Positions 48,425 to 60,039 of a stretch of DNA of 64,000 nucleotides are shown one piece after another; the stretch's first letter is position 1; each line of letters opens with the position of its first letter. Made by a program: the position numbers and the translations under genes. The notes under the pieces were generated by a model. The model was not told the DNA's origin, searched no databases, and worked only from the letters and a program-made list of their open reading frames with translations. This stretch comes from Schistocephalus solidus (lineage: Eukaryota; Platyhelminthes; Cestoda; Diphyllobothriidea; Diphyllobothriidae), in the NCBI GenBank assembly GCA_017591395.1, contig WEDG01001506.1:1-64000 (forward strand). The letters are read 5' to 3'.

Positions 48425-48431
48425 GTGCCTT
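48425..48431. repeat. Target site duplication, 5' side of the full-length ZnF-LINE
   Basis: GTGCCTT, matching 42348-42354. Confidence 0.8.
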
Positions 48432-48620
48432 AGGCCCAAACACACCTCAGAGACCACTGCCCTCACTTCCGTCACTTCTCTCGCGCATTCCTTCACCGCA
48501 TGGTCCTACTCATTCAAATGCGCATCAACGAACGTGGAATCCATCGCAATGCCGACACACCTAACACGTCTTGAGCACCAATCAGCACATGTATTCCCAG
48601 CCTTCCCATGAGTGTGATCA
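48432..48620 (+). pseudogene. ZnF-LINE zinc-finger fragment, downstream half of the split target
   Basis: Continues the finger region from 42354; the plus strand shows a decayed finger (HCPHF..., MRIN). It ends tail to tail against the next element near 48620. Confidence 0.7.
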
Positions 48621-50850
48621 CCGATACTTCGACAGTCGTGTTCGACTATGGTCCACCTTATGCTGTGCAGGGATGATGACTCGAGCTGGATTATAGTTAG
48701 AGTAGACTTGCGCTGAATCTAGCTCACTCTCTGTTGCCCTCCCCCAACTGGATCCGGTTTTATGACAGAGTCAAGAAGACCGGAGACTGGAGAACGCCCA
48801 GGCCCACGCACTGTGATCCTACTCTAAACAAGAACACAAGAGAAGAGAGAGGGGCGGTTCGGATCCCAACTAAGTGGGAGTGCCATAAAGGCCATATAAG
48901 GAAGGACCCATTGCAGCCCGACTATCAGCCCGCCAGTCGTCCATGGTGCACATGCGCACGCACTGGGCCAACCACGCGGTCCAAGTTATATCATCAGTTG
49001 GCAATCTTCCAAGTCATGACATTTAGTGCACCGTGAGATTTTCAAGCGCGGTTTCTAGGAAACCGTGATATTTTCAGGAACATGATGATTGTGAGGGTGT
49101 CATGTATGTATTGGTGGAGGTTTTTTGCGGTGATGTGGTTTAACCTCCGACTGTTTGCCGCAGATTGTCGTGGAGGTGCATGTGACCTAATAAGCCTATG
49201 TGGTGTGTGAAGGTGCGGGAGAAGTGAGGGTAGTGGATGCGGGTGCGGTGACTGTATGTTGGAACCCCAGGCACTGGTTCACCAGCCTCCATGCGATGGA
49301 TTCGCAGGTGACCGACCAGGCCGATGCGTGAGTTGAAGTTGTGGGCGCAGTGTGTGCAGGAGTAATTGGGAGAGGCTGGGTTTATGTCGTTCGTGGTAGT
49401 GGGGTGGTAGTGGCGGTTAGAATGGCAGGAGCAGAGGGTGTGCATGGGGTATCGGTGTTGTCGGCATTGCAATGAATTCCGCTGTCATGGATGCGCATGT
49501 GACCGAATAAGCACATGCGTTGAAGGAATGGACGAGGGCAGTGAGGGCAGTGGAGGCGGAGATCTTTACTGCGGGCTGGTGCTCCAGGCACTGGTTCAAA
49601 AGTCTCTGTGCGATAGATTCGCAGGTGACCGACCAGGCCGATGCGTGAGGTGAACGTGTGGTCACAATGAGGACAATTTAGGACCGAGCCACCATCACTG
49701 GTGGTGGTAACGGGGGTATTTATGGTTGTGGCGGTAACAGTGCTGGTGGGGGTAACAGGTAATGAGTATTGGGATGTGGTCTCTATGATTGTGGCGGTAA
49801 CAGGTGGGTGTAACTGGTAATGAGTATTGGGATGTGGTATCTATGATTGTGGGAGTAGTGGAATTGATGCCAGGAGTGAGGGTGTGGGAGGGGGGGTCTG
49901 AATAAGGGATGGCAGAATTTGACGTAGAATTTGAAGTTGTCAGATTGTTGTTGGATCAAGTTCGAATATTTTCGACCAGGCCGATTCACGCGTGGAATGT
50001 GCACTGCCAGTCTGGGCATTTTGGAAGTGCTTCTGCATTGGTCGTGTGGGTCCGGGTCTCTGGTGCCTTTTGTGCCGCCCTTTTGGCCTTGGTGACTGCA
50101 ATTCGGTTGGTTTCGTAGATTGCTGTCCCTGTCTTCACTATCTTTCTCCAGGCCAGTCGGTTCCGGGCGAGGTCCTTCCAGTTTGCCATGTCAATCTGCA
50201 GTTGCTTCAAGGAAGTCTTCAGAGTGTCCTTGTAGCGTCGGACTTGGCCCCCTTGTTGACGAGAACCCGTGGTGACATCTCCGTAGAAGAGTTGTTTGGG
50301 TAGTCATCCGTCGTCTATCCTCAAAAGGCAGCAGTGCAGTTGCAGTTGTTTCAGCTGCGCGTAGATGCCGGGGGGAGACCCGTTCGTTCCAGCATTTCTG
50401 CGGAGGCAGCAGAGGTGGAAGTGGTTGACTTTCAGCGCTTGTTTCTGATAGATCGCTCAAGTCTCCGCTCCTACAACAGGGTCGGCAAGATGACAGCTTT
50501 TTGCATCTTGAGTTTGGTGCTGAGGTGAAGACCGTGGCGATTCCAAAGGAGGTTCTGCATGCGTCCTAAGGCTTGGCAGGCTTTGGCGATTTCGTACGCT
50601 TCGCGAGTGGTTGCTGCCCAGGTAGATGAAGGTATCCACGGATTTCACTTGGGCGCCGTTTGAATTGATGGAATTTGCGTTGTAGGTGGTATTGGGTGGC
50701 GGTTGATACATGATCCCTACGTTTCTTCGTGTTGATGCGCAGTCCGACGTTGTCGCAGGCGGCAGCGAAGAGGCTCATGCCCCTTTTACATGTCCTCTTC
50801 TGTCGTTGCATTGAGTGCACAGTCGTCAGCACAACACCCACTGCGTCAGC
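48621..50850 (-). mobile_element. ZnF-LINE, 5'-truncated copy (RT end, fingers, 3' UTR)
   Basis: Sense is minus. It starts inside the RT (near 50845, HSMQRQKRTCKRGMSLFAAA, the region just after motif C) and runs through a thumb remnant (50711-50460) and the C-terminal linker in frame 50210-49986 (KTGTAIYETNRIAVTKAKRA). Finger modules follow at about 50020-49960 (first type), 49675-49610, 49560-49490, 49360-49290 (HNFNSRIGLVGHLRIH) and 49235-49170. The 3' UTR runs to about 48621. Its 3' 175 bp are part of the right arm of the inverted duplication. Confidence 0.8.
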
Positions 50851-50859
50851 ACCTCCCGA

Positions 50860-52440
50860 CCCATTGCCACCACATATGTACATCGCGCACCGGCATGCGA
50901 ATCCCTCACTCAGAGCTTGGTGAAGCAGTGCCAGGAGCACTCACACACACCCACCGCAACTGCCTAAACTCTCCGCGCTCTACATGCACATTCAAGCCAC
51001 GTTGGCCTTTTAAGTCAGATGCGTCTCCATGAAAACCATGACAACCGCCGACTATTTCACATCGCCACTTCTCTCCGCACCAGAATCTACATCACAAATG
51101 GTCACGCCAAACACCAAACAACACATGTTTACAACTAGCATCTCTCACCAGAGAGGTAAGTATGATCCTGGGCTCTTTTTCATGCTGCTCCTCTGCTGCA
51201 TGCTTGATCTGAACCTGAAACTATCACGATGTGCTAAGCGCCGGGACTTGGAAGGTTCCCAATCTCGCATTTAGCCCAATGTGTGCTTGTGCAGAGTGGT
51301 CAGCTGGAGGTCTGAGAGGCAGACTGCAATGGTTCCTTCTTAATGTGCCCTCTGGCACTCTCACACCTGTGAGATGTGAGCCGCTCAACTCTGTTTGTGT
51401 TTAAATCCTGGTACTTGTGTTTAGTGGGCAGGTCGTATGCATGGAACGCGTAGGCGAGGTCATTTTATACGTCAGCAGCTGCGTCCATTTCTTGCATCAG
51501 ACAACTGACCGGCTCTGACGGTGGCTGTGACCTGGGAATGGGAATAGTCAGCGGGGTCGATGGCTCAGCGTATTTTTCTCACTGTAAAATTTGATGTGCT
51601 TGTGTCGATCACGGTGCGCCAAAAGTCTCTTATCGCCCCTCCCCCATTTTAACACGACTCACTGGTATGCCGAGATTAAACTTATTGATTTTTTGTCTTA
51701 GCTTGTACTCCGTTTCCCATATAAATGTACTGGCCCGACGAGAATTTATCGAAAGCACGCGTTTGCTCGCCAACTAGTCTTTTGAATCTTTTGATGGGAA
51801 TTTTCGCAACTCTAAAAAAGTCATGTCTTTAAAATTTACCAACTGATGATGCAACTCAGACCAAGCAGTCTGTCCTGTGTGCGTTTGTGTGGAGTGACCG
51901 AGTGGCGGACTGAGATTCAGGTAGTAATTGCTCCTTCTTAATGTGCAAACGCCATCTCTTACGTGAGAGGGAAGTATGATCCTCGGCTACTTCTCCATGT
52001 TGGTCCTCTACTGTATGTGTGATCAGAACCTGTTACTAGGATGGCACCCTAAGCTCCGTGTATTGGAAGGTTGCCAGCTGACGGGATAACTCGGAGCACG
52101 CAATCGACCCAATGTGTGTTTAAGTGGAGGGGCTGACTGGCGGACCGAGAGTCAATCTGCCGTAGCTCCTGCGTGTGACCTCTATTAAAATCCCCATCCA
52201 TGGAATCCAAACCAGGTGTGGCAGCACTCCTAGGGTCGGCTTTTGCCGCGCCGAACACTTGCGAACTCTCCCGCCTCCGAGCCCAGGGGGGGAAGGGGAG
52301 CGAGTGCTGTAGCTGCAGCGAAAGTTTACGCTCAATATACTCTAATTTATGCGCAAGTCACCACGCTTACTTCCAGTCTGCTATGAAGCCCGTGGTAAAC
52401 ATTGTCGAATGCCATGGTTGGACTGTCATGTCCTCCTAGA
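50860..52440 (+). mobile_element. ZnF-LINE, 5'-truncated copy (last finger and 3' UTR)
   Basis: Plus sense. Starts at a finger remnant (GMRIPHSELGEAVPGA near 50890, matching the family H-R-x-E-x-G-x-PVPGA linker), then the repetitive 3' UTR with the 65-bp box at about 51290, 51890 and 52110, and ends near 52440 with the GTCGAATGCCATGGTTGGAC block. It lies head to head with the minus copy ending at 50850. Confidence 0.72.
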
Positions 52441-53349
52441 GGAGGCCACGCGAGAGATGCGTTGAGGAAACGTGAGAGCCAGATTAGGTAACGGCACGCG
52501 TTATTCGGGATTCTCACCAAGATCAAATGTCACACGTTTGGGGTGCGGTGTCACACCTAGGCGCAGGCCCCCGATGCGCCAGCTACTTGCTCCCGATTCC
52601 CGCATCAGAATGCCAACCGGCTCGCAGAGCGGACTGGTTCTGGGAAAAGGGAATAGAGAGTGAGGTCGACTTCATCATATTTAATCACACTCCATAACTA
52701 GAAATGGCAAGCAGATAATATGTGACCTAACTCAGAGAATGAAGGATAGGTCAGTGTGTAATACGCGATCATACTACATAATAACGTAACCTTAAAACTA
52801 TCCAATTTGCTAGATAGGGTTAACATTAGTTGCCGGGTTAGTAGGGTCACGATAATTCGTTTGCCGTTGAAGAACCGAAGTATCGGATCAAATAGAAAAT
52901 TTCGAAGCAGCGAATTTTAGGGCGCCACGGTAGTTTCAAAATGCATCCGTTTTACTTTGATAATAAAAATAGCATGCCGAGTGGGCGTCATTCTTACTCC
53001 CGTCAAAGGTCCGAATAAAATTAGGTCAGGTCAGCTAGGAATGATATCGCTCATAGTGGTCGGCCTGTGGCAGAGCTACCGGATCTCGCAATATGCACAC
53101 TTGCCGGAGCAATAACCTGTTGTGCGACGCTAATAACCCGACAGCGAGTGCTGATACTTTACTTCATTTATTTCGATCTAAAAAATCCTATTTCCACCGG
53201 TGCAATATGACTCGCTGACCTATTCTTTGTTCTCCGCGTTGGGTCACATATTATTTTCTTGCCTTAGAAACACTCTGACGCAATTTTAAATATTCTCTAT
53301 GCGCTAAAAGCCGAGCTTTAAGGTCTAATAAATGACGGCACAAATCTGT
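52441..53349. other. Unassigned 0.9 kb
   Basis: No recognised gene or repeat; precedes the first 2.3-kb unit. Confidence 0.5.
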
Positions 53350-55639
53350 ATTCGCAGGACATAGAGCCAGGCTCAATGGCTACTTACGAGTGTACGTTCT
53401 GTAGCAAACCCACTCAGATGGGACCCGAGCCGCCCCCTTGTTTTTCCATGCAAATTATAAAATTACATAGGTAGTTAAATGCAAAGTTTAGATGGACCGA
53501 ATTTGACTCCATGCCGTCCACGAGTGTTAGTTTGCCTTCGAATTTGAGCGTGGAAGACTTTGGAAATATCACTGCCTAACCCGCTTTCAGAACTCTGCTG
53601 AACAACCACGAATCCCTACACAAATCATGTGTTGGCCAGCTCCCAAACCTGTTCACATAGAGTTTCGTTATATCATCGACGGTCATTCTCTTCCACAGAG
53701 TGAAAGTGAAACTTCGCGCGTTGTCAGCTAAAAAAATAGTAATAATCCCGCTACTAGAAACGAAAAGCTTATCTGCTTCGAACACCTTGCTGTACGTTAT
53801 ATACATTCAAAGCTCCATTTTTCTCATAGTCCTTTAAAACACAGGGCAAACTTCAACCTGTATAAGTCCTTGTGTCTCTCTACCTACCCAGCTGAGTACG
53901 GTTTACCGCCTTCTAAATGTATCCCTTTAATTAGTTTCAAGATATGAAAAGTAATAGTTTACCTAATACGTTTTCTAAATTTTGGATGGTAGAGATACCT
54001 TTTCTGGCATTTCTTGCAATTGACTGGCACGTAGATTCTTACCAACAGGCCAAAACTTTATATGAGTGAGAATCATAAGGTTCATTTATTCTAACTAGTA
54101 ACCGAGGAAGGTCCATCATTTGAGATACATGCCCAGGGAGGGAAATTGGATTATCCCTATCGAAAGGATGAGATATCGGTACCCATTACTGCTGACTACT
54201 CAACCAGCGCACGCCTCCCGCACCATGCATGGACACAAACTTATCAATTCCTCAGGGTTCTTTTGTGTTTCCTGATATCTGAACTCCAGTTTATATCCCG
54301 CCTGGGCTGTCCGAACTGCTCATCATCTAACTCTTCTACATCAGCTTTTTCTTACACTGTGCCATCCTACTGTTTTCCATCGCTCTCTTTTCTCTTGTTT
54401 CTCTTTAGCCCAACTATTCTTCCCTCTTCACCTCATTTTTATTCTCAAAACTTCCATGTTCTTATATTTTTTTACCAGTTTTTCCGCTAGTCTTGTTTCT
54501 CATCTCCATCTTTCTCCTAACCCTCAGCCCGATTTATCGACTAATAGGTTGCAGGAGTAGGATTAAAAACCACTATCCCGTGAAAATCTGTTCACCGACT
54601 CATTTTTTGATCCGTTTCATATAGTTTCATTGATTCAGCTATAAGAAAACTTTCTTCATTCAACAAAGTAGGTAGTCAATAACAATGGTGAGGTTATCTG
54701 AATTCGATCGTGTACCGTCCGCAAATGCTACCTGGTCTTGAACCTCAAACCCGGAATACTTGAAAACTATCAAGGCCTTACGCACTCTCAGAAACCTGCT
54801 GAAAATCTACGAAGTCCCAAAAGCTCGCTTTAGTTGGCCATCACCCAGACCCTTTCACATAGATTTTCCTGATATTATCAAAAGTCCGTCTCTTCAGCTT
54901 AGTACAGCTGCTGCTTCTCGCGATATAAGGTACCGAAGTTAGTAGTCATCCTATTACTAAAACCAAAAAGGTTATCGGTTTCAAACTCCTTGCTGCATGT
55001 TATAGGCTGTCTATGATTTCGTTTTCTCAAAGTCCTTTCAAATTTTGGGCTCACTTTAAGCTCAAAAGTCGATGTGTCTCTTTTTATCGAAATGAGTAGG
55101 GTCTATTGCCTTCTAACTCTATTACTTTTAATAGTTTGCCTTCTCATTAATATTATAATTTTTAGATGGTATCGATTCATTTTCTCGCATTTCTTGCACT
55201 GGCACTTGGATTAATACCACCAAACGGTACACACGAGTGATACTTATAAGTGTAATTTCCTCTGACTACTGAGTTAGGAACACTCATCATTTGGGAAGTA
55301 TTCTCATAGAGGAAAATTCAATCACAATTATAGAAAGGATTAAATATCACTATCCATCCAACAGTTCCTAGAGTTATAGGTGCCGGCGATGGTTGTTGGG
55401 GTGGTGGTGGTTGTGATTGTTTGACTAGTGCAAGCTTCTCGTACAATGCATATTAAAGACAGAAATGCATAAATCATTAGCTGCTATTCCTTGACAAGTT
55501 TTCAAATGGCAATGAGTATTGAATTGAGAATGTAAAAGTGCGTAGGCGAAGCAGAATCCCGTCCTGATGGGTATGTTGAAGTAGCATAGTTACGGTCACC
55601 TTTACGTGATAAACTCAAAAAATTAAAAACTACGGTAGT
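53350..55639 (+). repeat. 2.3-kb repeat unit, copy 1
   Basis: Direct, near-identical repeat of 61581-63872, from ATTCGCAGGACATAGAGCC to ACTACGGTAGT. Internally it consists of two diverged monomers: about 53497-54700 and 54706-55639 share, in order, a TTCACATAGA.TTT word, AGTCCTTT.AAA, GCCTTCTAA, TGGTA..GAT plus GCATTTCTTGCA, a CTCATCATTTG-like word and AAAGGAT.A.ATATC. One frame of 114 codons (54146-54490; Ser/Phe/Leu-rich) starts at MDYPYRKDEISVP. In copy 2 a one-base indel in the T-run extends it to 130 codons. No known domain, and the repeat has no recognised terminal motif. Confidence 0.85.
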
Positions 55640-56247
55640 TCGGCCACATCGACCAGAAGCCTGGTAGTGGAAAAACAAAAAAATTCACACTCCTCGTCTT
55701 ATAAGAGCTGTCTGGGGTCTTCTACGTTTTAATCAAGTCCGGAACATTAGGAAGGTAGGTTTAGAGCTTGAGGCATCGGTGCGCATGGTCAGAAATGTCG
55801 TGAAAAAGAATCTGAGGTCTAAATCAAGGGTTAGGAAAAAGAAGCATCTCTTTACTGAGGCTGTGAAAGAGAAGAGACTGGAAAGAAGTAAGACAATCTT
55901 AAGCTTCATCAAGAAAGAACCACACATGATGCTCTATTCCGATGAACAACTCTTCACGTTCGATTCGGCATTCAACACATCGCTGTATAAGCCCCTTGAA
56001 GATCGACTAGGTACCTGCGAATGTAAAGCAAAAGTTTCAGTCCAACGATTCTGAGACTCTATGGGCTGATTGCCTCAGACGGCAAAGTCATGACCCTTGT
56101 GTTCAACAAGGCTGGCGTCAAGTGATAACAGACGTGTACCTGGATGCTCTTCAAAAGCACGAGAAGCCTTGGATCGATCCCAACTACACTCCATATGACT
56201 ATGTAGTCTTGCAGCAAGATGGTGCGCCTCCACATACGTCACGGAAG
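55640..56247 (+). pseudogene. Mariner-like (Tc1/mariner superfamily) transposase fragment
   Basis: Pieces in order: KPGSGKTKK, frameshift near 55682, HTPRLIRAVWGLLRFNQVRN (N-terminal helix-turn-helix region), RMVRNVVKKNLRSKSRVRKK, HLFTEAVKEKRLERSKTILS, MLYSDEQLFTFDSAFNT (first catalytic Asp in SDE), stop near 56052, and YDYVVLQQDGAPPHTS (second catalytic Asp, 56195-56240). Main open frame 55779-56054. The third catalytic residue is absent because the gene is cut at 56247 by a ZnF-LINE 3' UTR. No terminal inverted repeats found; the 5' side abuts the 2.3-kb unit. Confidence 0.82.
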
Positions 56248-57075
56248 ACACCAATGCATCAACAACACCCTCACAATCACCATTTATTAGAGTATATCAT
56301 GGTTTCCTAGAAACCGTGGCTGGGAAGTCTGCCAATCTGACGCTTCCACCAGACCACGCCGTCGGCTCAGTGTATGTGCTGTGTTTGTCGAGTGGCTGAC
56401 CAGTGGACTGGGAGTCAGACGGCGATGGCTGCTCCATATCCCCTGAGTTTGTGAATCCTGGTGTGTGCGTTATGGGGGCCAGGTCGTGCTGTGGCGCGCG
56501 AAGACGGTCACGCCGATCCGTCAGCCAATGCGCCCACTCCCACATCAGGCAACTGACCGGCTCGGACAGTGTCTGATGGTGGGGGTGGGGGAGAGAGTGA
56601 GGTCGACAGCTCAGCGCATGTTCCTCACTATAAAAAAATCTGACGCGCTTGAAACAATCACGGTGCTCTAAAAGCCGTGGTTTGGAAGGTTGCCAACTGA
56701 CGGGATAACTCGGACCGCGTGGTCAGCGCAATGTGTGTTTTGTTTGGAGTGGCTGACAGGCGGACTGAGAGTCAGGCTGCAATGGCTCCTTCTTCATGTG
56801 GCCTTTATGTCACTCCCACTCCATGGGATCCGAGCAAGGTGTGGTGGCACGCCCAGGGGCGGCTCCGGCCGCGCCAGCCACCTGCGCCCTCTCCAATCTC
56901 CGGTCTTCTTGACTCTGTCTTGACACCGGGCTCAGGTGGGGAGGAGGAGAGAGTGTGGTAGCTGGAGCGCAAGGCTACTATCACTTAAAACTAATTCACG
57001 CGCAGGTCACCGTCCCTGCACCACCTGGTGTGGAGCATACGGAGGACCTCGTCGAAATCGACGGTTGAACTGCCA
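56248..57075 (+). mobile_element. ZnF-LINE 3' UTR, 5'-truncated copy
   Basis: Matches the reverse complement of about 43880-42355 in order (CAACACCCTCACAATCACCA, GGTTTCCTAGAAACCG, two copies of the 65-bp box near 56390 and 56730, CCTGCGCCCTCTCC, CTACTATCACTTAAAACTAA). It ends with the CTCGTCGAAATCGACGGTTG block near 57068. It carries only one of the two tandem units of the full-length element. Confidence 0.85.
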
Positions 57076-57454
57076 ACCTGCCGGACCTCCACACAATCCC
57101 CCCGCCCCATCGCCACAGGAGTGCATACAAAGTCCTGCGTGGACAAGTTATCGATCGCGTCCACGCCTAGAGTTCGTGTCCGAATGCTATTGATTTTTCA
57201 CTTGAATTCTCTTAACTTCGTTTGATCTCTTATTGAGCTGTAACAGTCATCTGCCCTGGCGACAGTTAATTTGGACCACCTGAATGTTAATTTGGGACTT
57301 AACAACAGCGTTTAATTACATAATTTGATCAAAATGTCTTGTGCTGTCAGAGGTCTTTTCGTAATTACTTATCTCTAACGATGGACTCCATTAAGAGTTC
57401 GAAAGTGCAGACGAATAAACCTAAGATTCCGGCGAGCGAACAACCTTCTTTCTT

Positions 57455-57459
57455 CTTTT

Positions 57460-57490
<31 letters not shown>

Positions 57491-57510
57491 TTCCTCTTCT
57501 TCTTTACTTA
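57455..57510. repeat. (TTC)n microsatellite
   Basis: Interrupted TTC run. The poly-Ser/Phe frame across it is an artefact. Confidence 0.85.
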
Positions 57511-57609
57511 TACACACACACACACCTGGAGTGCGAACATTCGCCTAATTAAAGCCGCTTCAAACATCCCAAGGAGTGATAAAACCGCCTATTGATTGAT
57601 GGAAGCTCA

Positions 57610-57760
57610 CCAACCAGTTACAAAACTTAGTGCTTAGGGCGATAGGCTTCTAATCAACAGGTCACGGGTTTGGGTATAACTGGCTGCTGACAGCTAATAA
57701 GCCAAAAATAGTCCTTCCGGTCTCCTTTGTCTTTGTCGGAAATGTGAAAAAATTAGAAGT
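57610..57760 (+). repeat. tRNA-derived SINE copy
   Basis: Degraded head (GTGCTTAGGGCGATAGGCTT), box-B-like GGTCACGGGTTTGGGT, then the body GCTGCTGACAGCTAATAAGC and GTCTCCTTTGTCTTTGTCGG, matching the 3953 copy. Confidence 0.65.
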
Positions 57761-59875
57761 TAAGTGCCTACAAAAACGCAACTCTTTTAAAATGCACAGA
57801 ATCTGCGGATAATGATGACTGTTTTTTCAAAGTTTTTTCTATCTTATACTTCAGGTACTGATGTTGAGGTGAAGCAGTGGAATCGCAAAACATCAATAGA
57901 CATTTCTATCGCTATTTTAGCATATTCTTGTTCAATGACTACTGTCAATTCAGTGATAGTTTCCGGTTTTGCAGGGTAGCCTATTTCTTAAGTACCTCTT
58001 AAATGTCTAGAGGGTTGAGGTCTGATGAACGGGACGGAACGGTAGGATTTAGCGTCACGTAGTAGTCTGGGGTGGCTTATCTTTATAAACGAAAAACTCT
58101 TCATTTTACGAGGCCCGAGATTGCATGATCTGCTACTATGTGTACTTTCTGGAACACCTTGCATGTACCCAGATCAATCCATCAGGTGGATGAAAATTGC
58201 CAAAGAGACTTTAAGTTGCGGACAAGGTCCCACAAATCGGCCATTTTGCGGAAAAAAGATTACCGAAGGGTTTCGGGTCTCAAAGATTCAACAGTATTGA
58301 CGACGTGTCCACGTATTTTATATTCCACTAGTGTATTTAAACAATCTAATGGCGTAAATGTAGTTTTTGAATATTTGATTACTAAAAACAGCCATCTCTT
58401 AGTTTCCTTGACCCCGACCATAAAACCTTTATAACCAAGAATTTTGTTTTTGCATTCCTTCGGAAAAAAATACATTCAGATGGTGGCTTGATGAAGAGAA
58501 TGAAATGCCATGGAATCATCCTGTGCGGTAACCAGTACTACAACCCTACCTAAGTACTCCCTTCCAAACTACAACACATGTAAGAATTCCGGTTAACATT
58601 CCAAAAGATACGCCGTCTGCTATATAAACTACGGAATTCATCGACACCCACACATTTCACGATTGCGCTCCAACTGCCTTATGCAGTTTCAGAATCTACT
58701 AACGACTCATAATTGCATAGCAGTTTGAACTTGTTTCGCAAATCAACATGAAAACGACGAGGTCACAGTTAATAAAGGACTGCCTAATCGACAACAAAAT
58801 CATCAAAACGCAAGAGAATAAAACATAAAAATGACGATGGTTTAAAAGTGAATGCGTGAGGATTGTCGGACCAATATCGGGGTTTTCATGCGACCCACGT
58901 GTTTGCACAAGTCCGTTGCATTGCCTTCAAAACTAGACTTAGGAGTCATTGCTCGTGCACCTCAAACAGTTGCAACCAGCCCACCGCATGACCCGAGACC
59001 TGCCCGGTTGTCAGCTCGAAGTTCAGAGGGATCGCGCGCGCAGCTGCAGATGAGCTGGTGAAACTGTATAATACCTTAAATCCGGTTCTTTTCAACCTTG
59101 TTTAGGTTCCCATTTCTCGGGAGAAAAGGACCGTTTTAAATGCTCAAAGAGTTTGATAGTTACCCGAGTATGGCGGTGCACGCAAACCGGGAATAGGCAA
59201 TAATTGGCAGCTGAATTTTGAAACATATGCTGCCAATCTACCGCGTAATTGTATCACTGATATATGTCGAAATGCCAATTAGAAACTCATTCTGTCAACA
59301 AGAAGTTGTAAATTTCAGGCTTAGTTAGAATTCCCCGTAGTTACTAAGGGACATCTGGCGAAGTTCACGGACAACGCCAACAAGCTTGCATGAATAGAAA
59401 CGGCCCTGTTTCCTAGATATGCAAATTTTCAGGGTTTGCGAAAAAAACCGCAAACTTACCTCACATTACAAGCTTATCATCGTGAGTGCAGGCGGATGCC
59501 CATCGAACCTGACCAAATATGAGAAATTTTGGTCTACCCAAACTACTTTTTACAACGCATACATTGTTTATCAGATGAACGCAGGTTAATCTGACAGAAC
59601 TGTTGAAAAGTCGTCAGTAATTTATTAATCTGCTTCCATGGGAATGTGTCGACCACGAGCGCCGTAGTGAATTCACCCTTTATCCATTTATGCTCATCCT
59701 AATGTCACACGTCGTCCAGCGTCAGAACAAAAACTCTCGAATCCCATGCCATGACTGTTAACCGCATGTGCTGCATGCGAGTCGAAGTCCAACTATGTGT
59801 TCTTAATTCGGGTCAGCCTACAGTTCGGATCACTCAAATTAAGAAATTTACGGTAGCATACGGTAACTTCAAACG
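57761..59875. other. Unassigned 2.1 kb
   Basis: No recognised gene. A 98-codon plus frame (58138-58434) has no motif I can name. From 59810 to 59880, short words (TACGGTAG, then TTCATTC before the next repeat) resemble the end of the 2.3-kb unit. Confidence 0.5.
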
Positions 59876-60035
59876 AATTCATTCTTTTGTGCGGCGGAGT
59901 CAGAATCTCCAGAGTCGGTCTCACTCTCTCTCCCTCTCTTCCCTACTTCTCACACCACTTGGCTGTCCGAGCCTCACAACCACCTGGTGCTGGAATTAGG
60001 CACAGTAACTGGCGCGGTGCGAAGCCTACTCCAGA
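59876..60035. repeat. Short dispersed repeat, copy 1
   Basis: TTCATTCTTTTGTGCGGCGG, TCTCCAGAGTCGGTCTCAC, a CT-rich stretch and CCCTACTTCTCACACC. The same order recurs at 63913-64000. Orientation and class unknown. Confidence 0.7.
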
Positions 60036-60039
60036 GGTA

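Larger units (their letters stand above)
35757..48795 (-). repeat. Right arm of the large inverted segmental duplication
   Basis: Reverse-complement partner of 18595-28427. Components from inner to outer: endonuclease/5' UTR of the old ZnF-LINE, unassigned block, TTC microsatellite, family D, tRNA-like repeat, zinc-finger piece split by the 6.07-kb ZnF-LINE, and the tail of the next ZnF-LINE. Without the insertion it is about 6.96 kb, close to the left arm without its private 2.65 kb (about 7.18 kb). Confidence 0.92.

Noticed and set aside
18595..48795. CRISPR-like or prokaryotic mobile island
   Set aside because: No short regularly spaced repeats; introns, LINEs and SINEs show eukaryotic nuclear DNA.
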